Assembly (NCBI GenBank): GCA_964415435.1
Contig: CAYPZT010000011.1
Location: 1-30,787, forward strand
From: CAYPZT01 sp964415435
Lineage (GTDB): Bacteria > Patescibacteriota > Microgenomatia > UBA1406 > GWC2-37-13
DNA length: 30,787 bases
Direction of reading: 5' to 3'
Part shown: positions 30,620 through 30,787 of the stretch, one piece after another
How positions within the stretch are numbered: the first letter of the stretch is position 1
Layout: every line of letters starts with the position of its first letter
Translations under genes and position numbers: made by a program
Notes under the pieces: generated by a model
What the model was told of the DNA's origin: nothing
Database searches by the model: none
What the model saw: only the letters and a program-made list of their open reading frames with translations

Positions 30620-30787
30620 ATGCAGCGGGTCGTCCTCATATTGTTTTTCCTCTTCTCCCTATTCTTCGTTTGTAGTACGTTTGCATCAGAAAAGGATGAT
30701 CTTGCAAATCAAATCCAGGAGTATCAGGAGAAACTCGAGAGTCTTCGTCAGGAGAAGAGCACCTTAGCATCTCAAATTCAGTACATG
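30620..30787 (+). CDS. Secreted coiled-coil protein, N-terminal part (murein hydrolase activator-like)
   Basis: 56 codons to the window end. A signal peptide is clear: basic start MQRVV, a hydrophobic core (LILFFLFSLFFV) and a likely cleavage after the FASE region. A heptad coiled coil follows (DDLANQIQEYQEKLESLRQE and on). This is how EnvC/CwlO/PcsB-type wall-hydrolase regulators begin, but the defining C-terminal domain (M23 or NlpC/P60) lies outside the window, so the family is a guess. It is the last visible + gene, with its own -10. Confidence 0.6.
   Translation, partial: MQRVVLILFFLFSLFFVCSTFASEKDDLANQIQEYQEKLESLRQEKSTLASQIQYM

Noticed and set aside
27571..30787. tRNA-Gln as an integration site with the downstream genes as an island.
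   Set aside because: No repeat of the tRNA 3' end is seen downstream and there is no integrase in the window.
1..30787. Alternative genetic code with TGA as Gly, as in some CPR lineages.
   Set aside because: TGA ends several well-defined genes exactly where the family ends, for example at 10196-10198 and 1493-1495.
1..30787. CRISPR array, IS element or prophage.
   Set aside because: No regularly spaced repeats, transposase, integrase or phage structural genes are present.

Overview
The window reads as a chromosomal segment of a Candidate Phyla Radiation (Patescibacteria) bacterium, most likely Microgenomates-like. This is inferred from the gene mix, the very compact layout and the lineage-specific proteins; no rRNA is present to prove it. 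Genes end on TGA as well as TAA and TAG, so the standard bacterial code applies. There is no phage, IS element or CRISPR array. Ten Ns at 27303-27312 mark a scaffold gap inside one gene.

Layout: 1-1103 (-) is a GNAT/M20-peptidase pair behind a strong promoter and a terminator-containing leader. 1166-2425 (+) holds a tRNA-binding-domain protein and a PEGA/SH3 surface protein. 2437-7658 (-) is an envelope sugar-nucleotide cluster (rmlB, rmlD, ugd, UDP-glucuronate decarboxylase, GT2-GtrA glycosyltransferase). 7736-10198 (+) is an M1 aminopeptidase. 10176-18925 (-) runs GH18 hydrolase, D,D-carboxypeptidase, class A PBP, glyA, a small membrane protein, a WecA/TagO-like transferase and miaB: mostly wall synthesis and remodelling. 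19309-23368 (-) holds a 674-residue low-complexity protein, a membrane protein, an orphan FtsK-gamma-like protein and an acyltransferase, closed by a terminator. 23489-26575 (+) holds malic enzyme, a membrane histidine kinase and a lone receiver. 26561-27488 (-) is a Ca2+/cation antiporter. 27571-30787 (+) holds tRNA-Gln(CUG), a VOC protein, a RibD/DHFR-like reductase, an APH-like kinase, an EVE protein and the start of a secreted coiled-coil protein.

The strongest window-wide pattern is initiation. More than a dozen genes have a -10 hexamer (TATAAT, TACAAT or TATACT, often preceded by TGn) ending 5-8 nt before the start codon, so their mRNAs should be leaderless or nearly so; tRNA-Gln shows the same spacing. 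Against that background three transcripts stand out for long leaders. The GNAT/M20 leader has mutually exclusive helices around an intrinsic terminator. The leader of the 674-residue protein has three consecutive hairpins, one holding the Shine-Dalgarno and one holding the ATG in its loop. The wall operon has a consensus promoter with an 11-bp-phased direct repeat upstream, like an OmpR-family regulator site. These regulated leaders and the low-complexity Cys-cluster protein are the best candidates for something undescribed.
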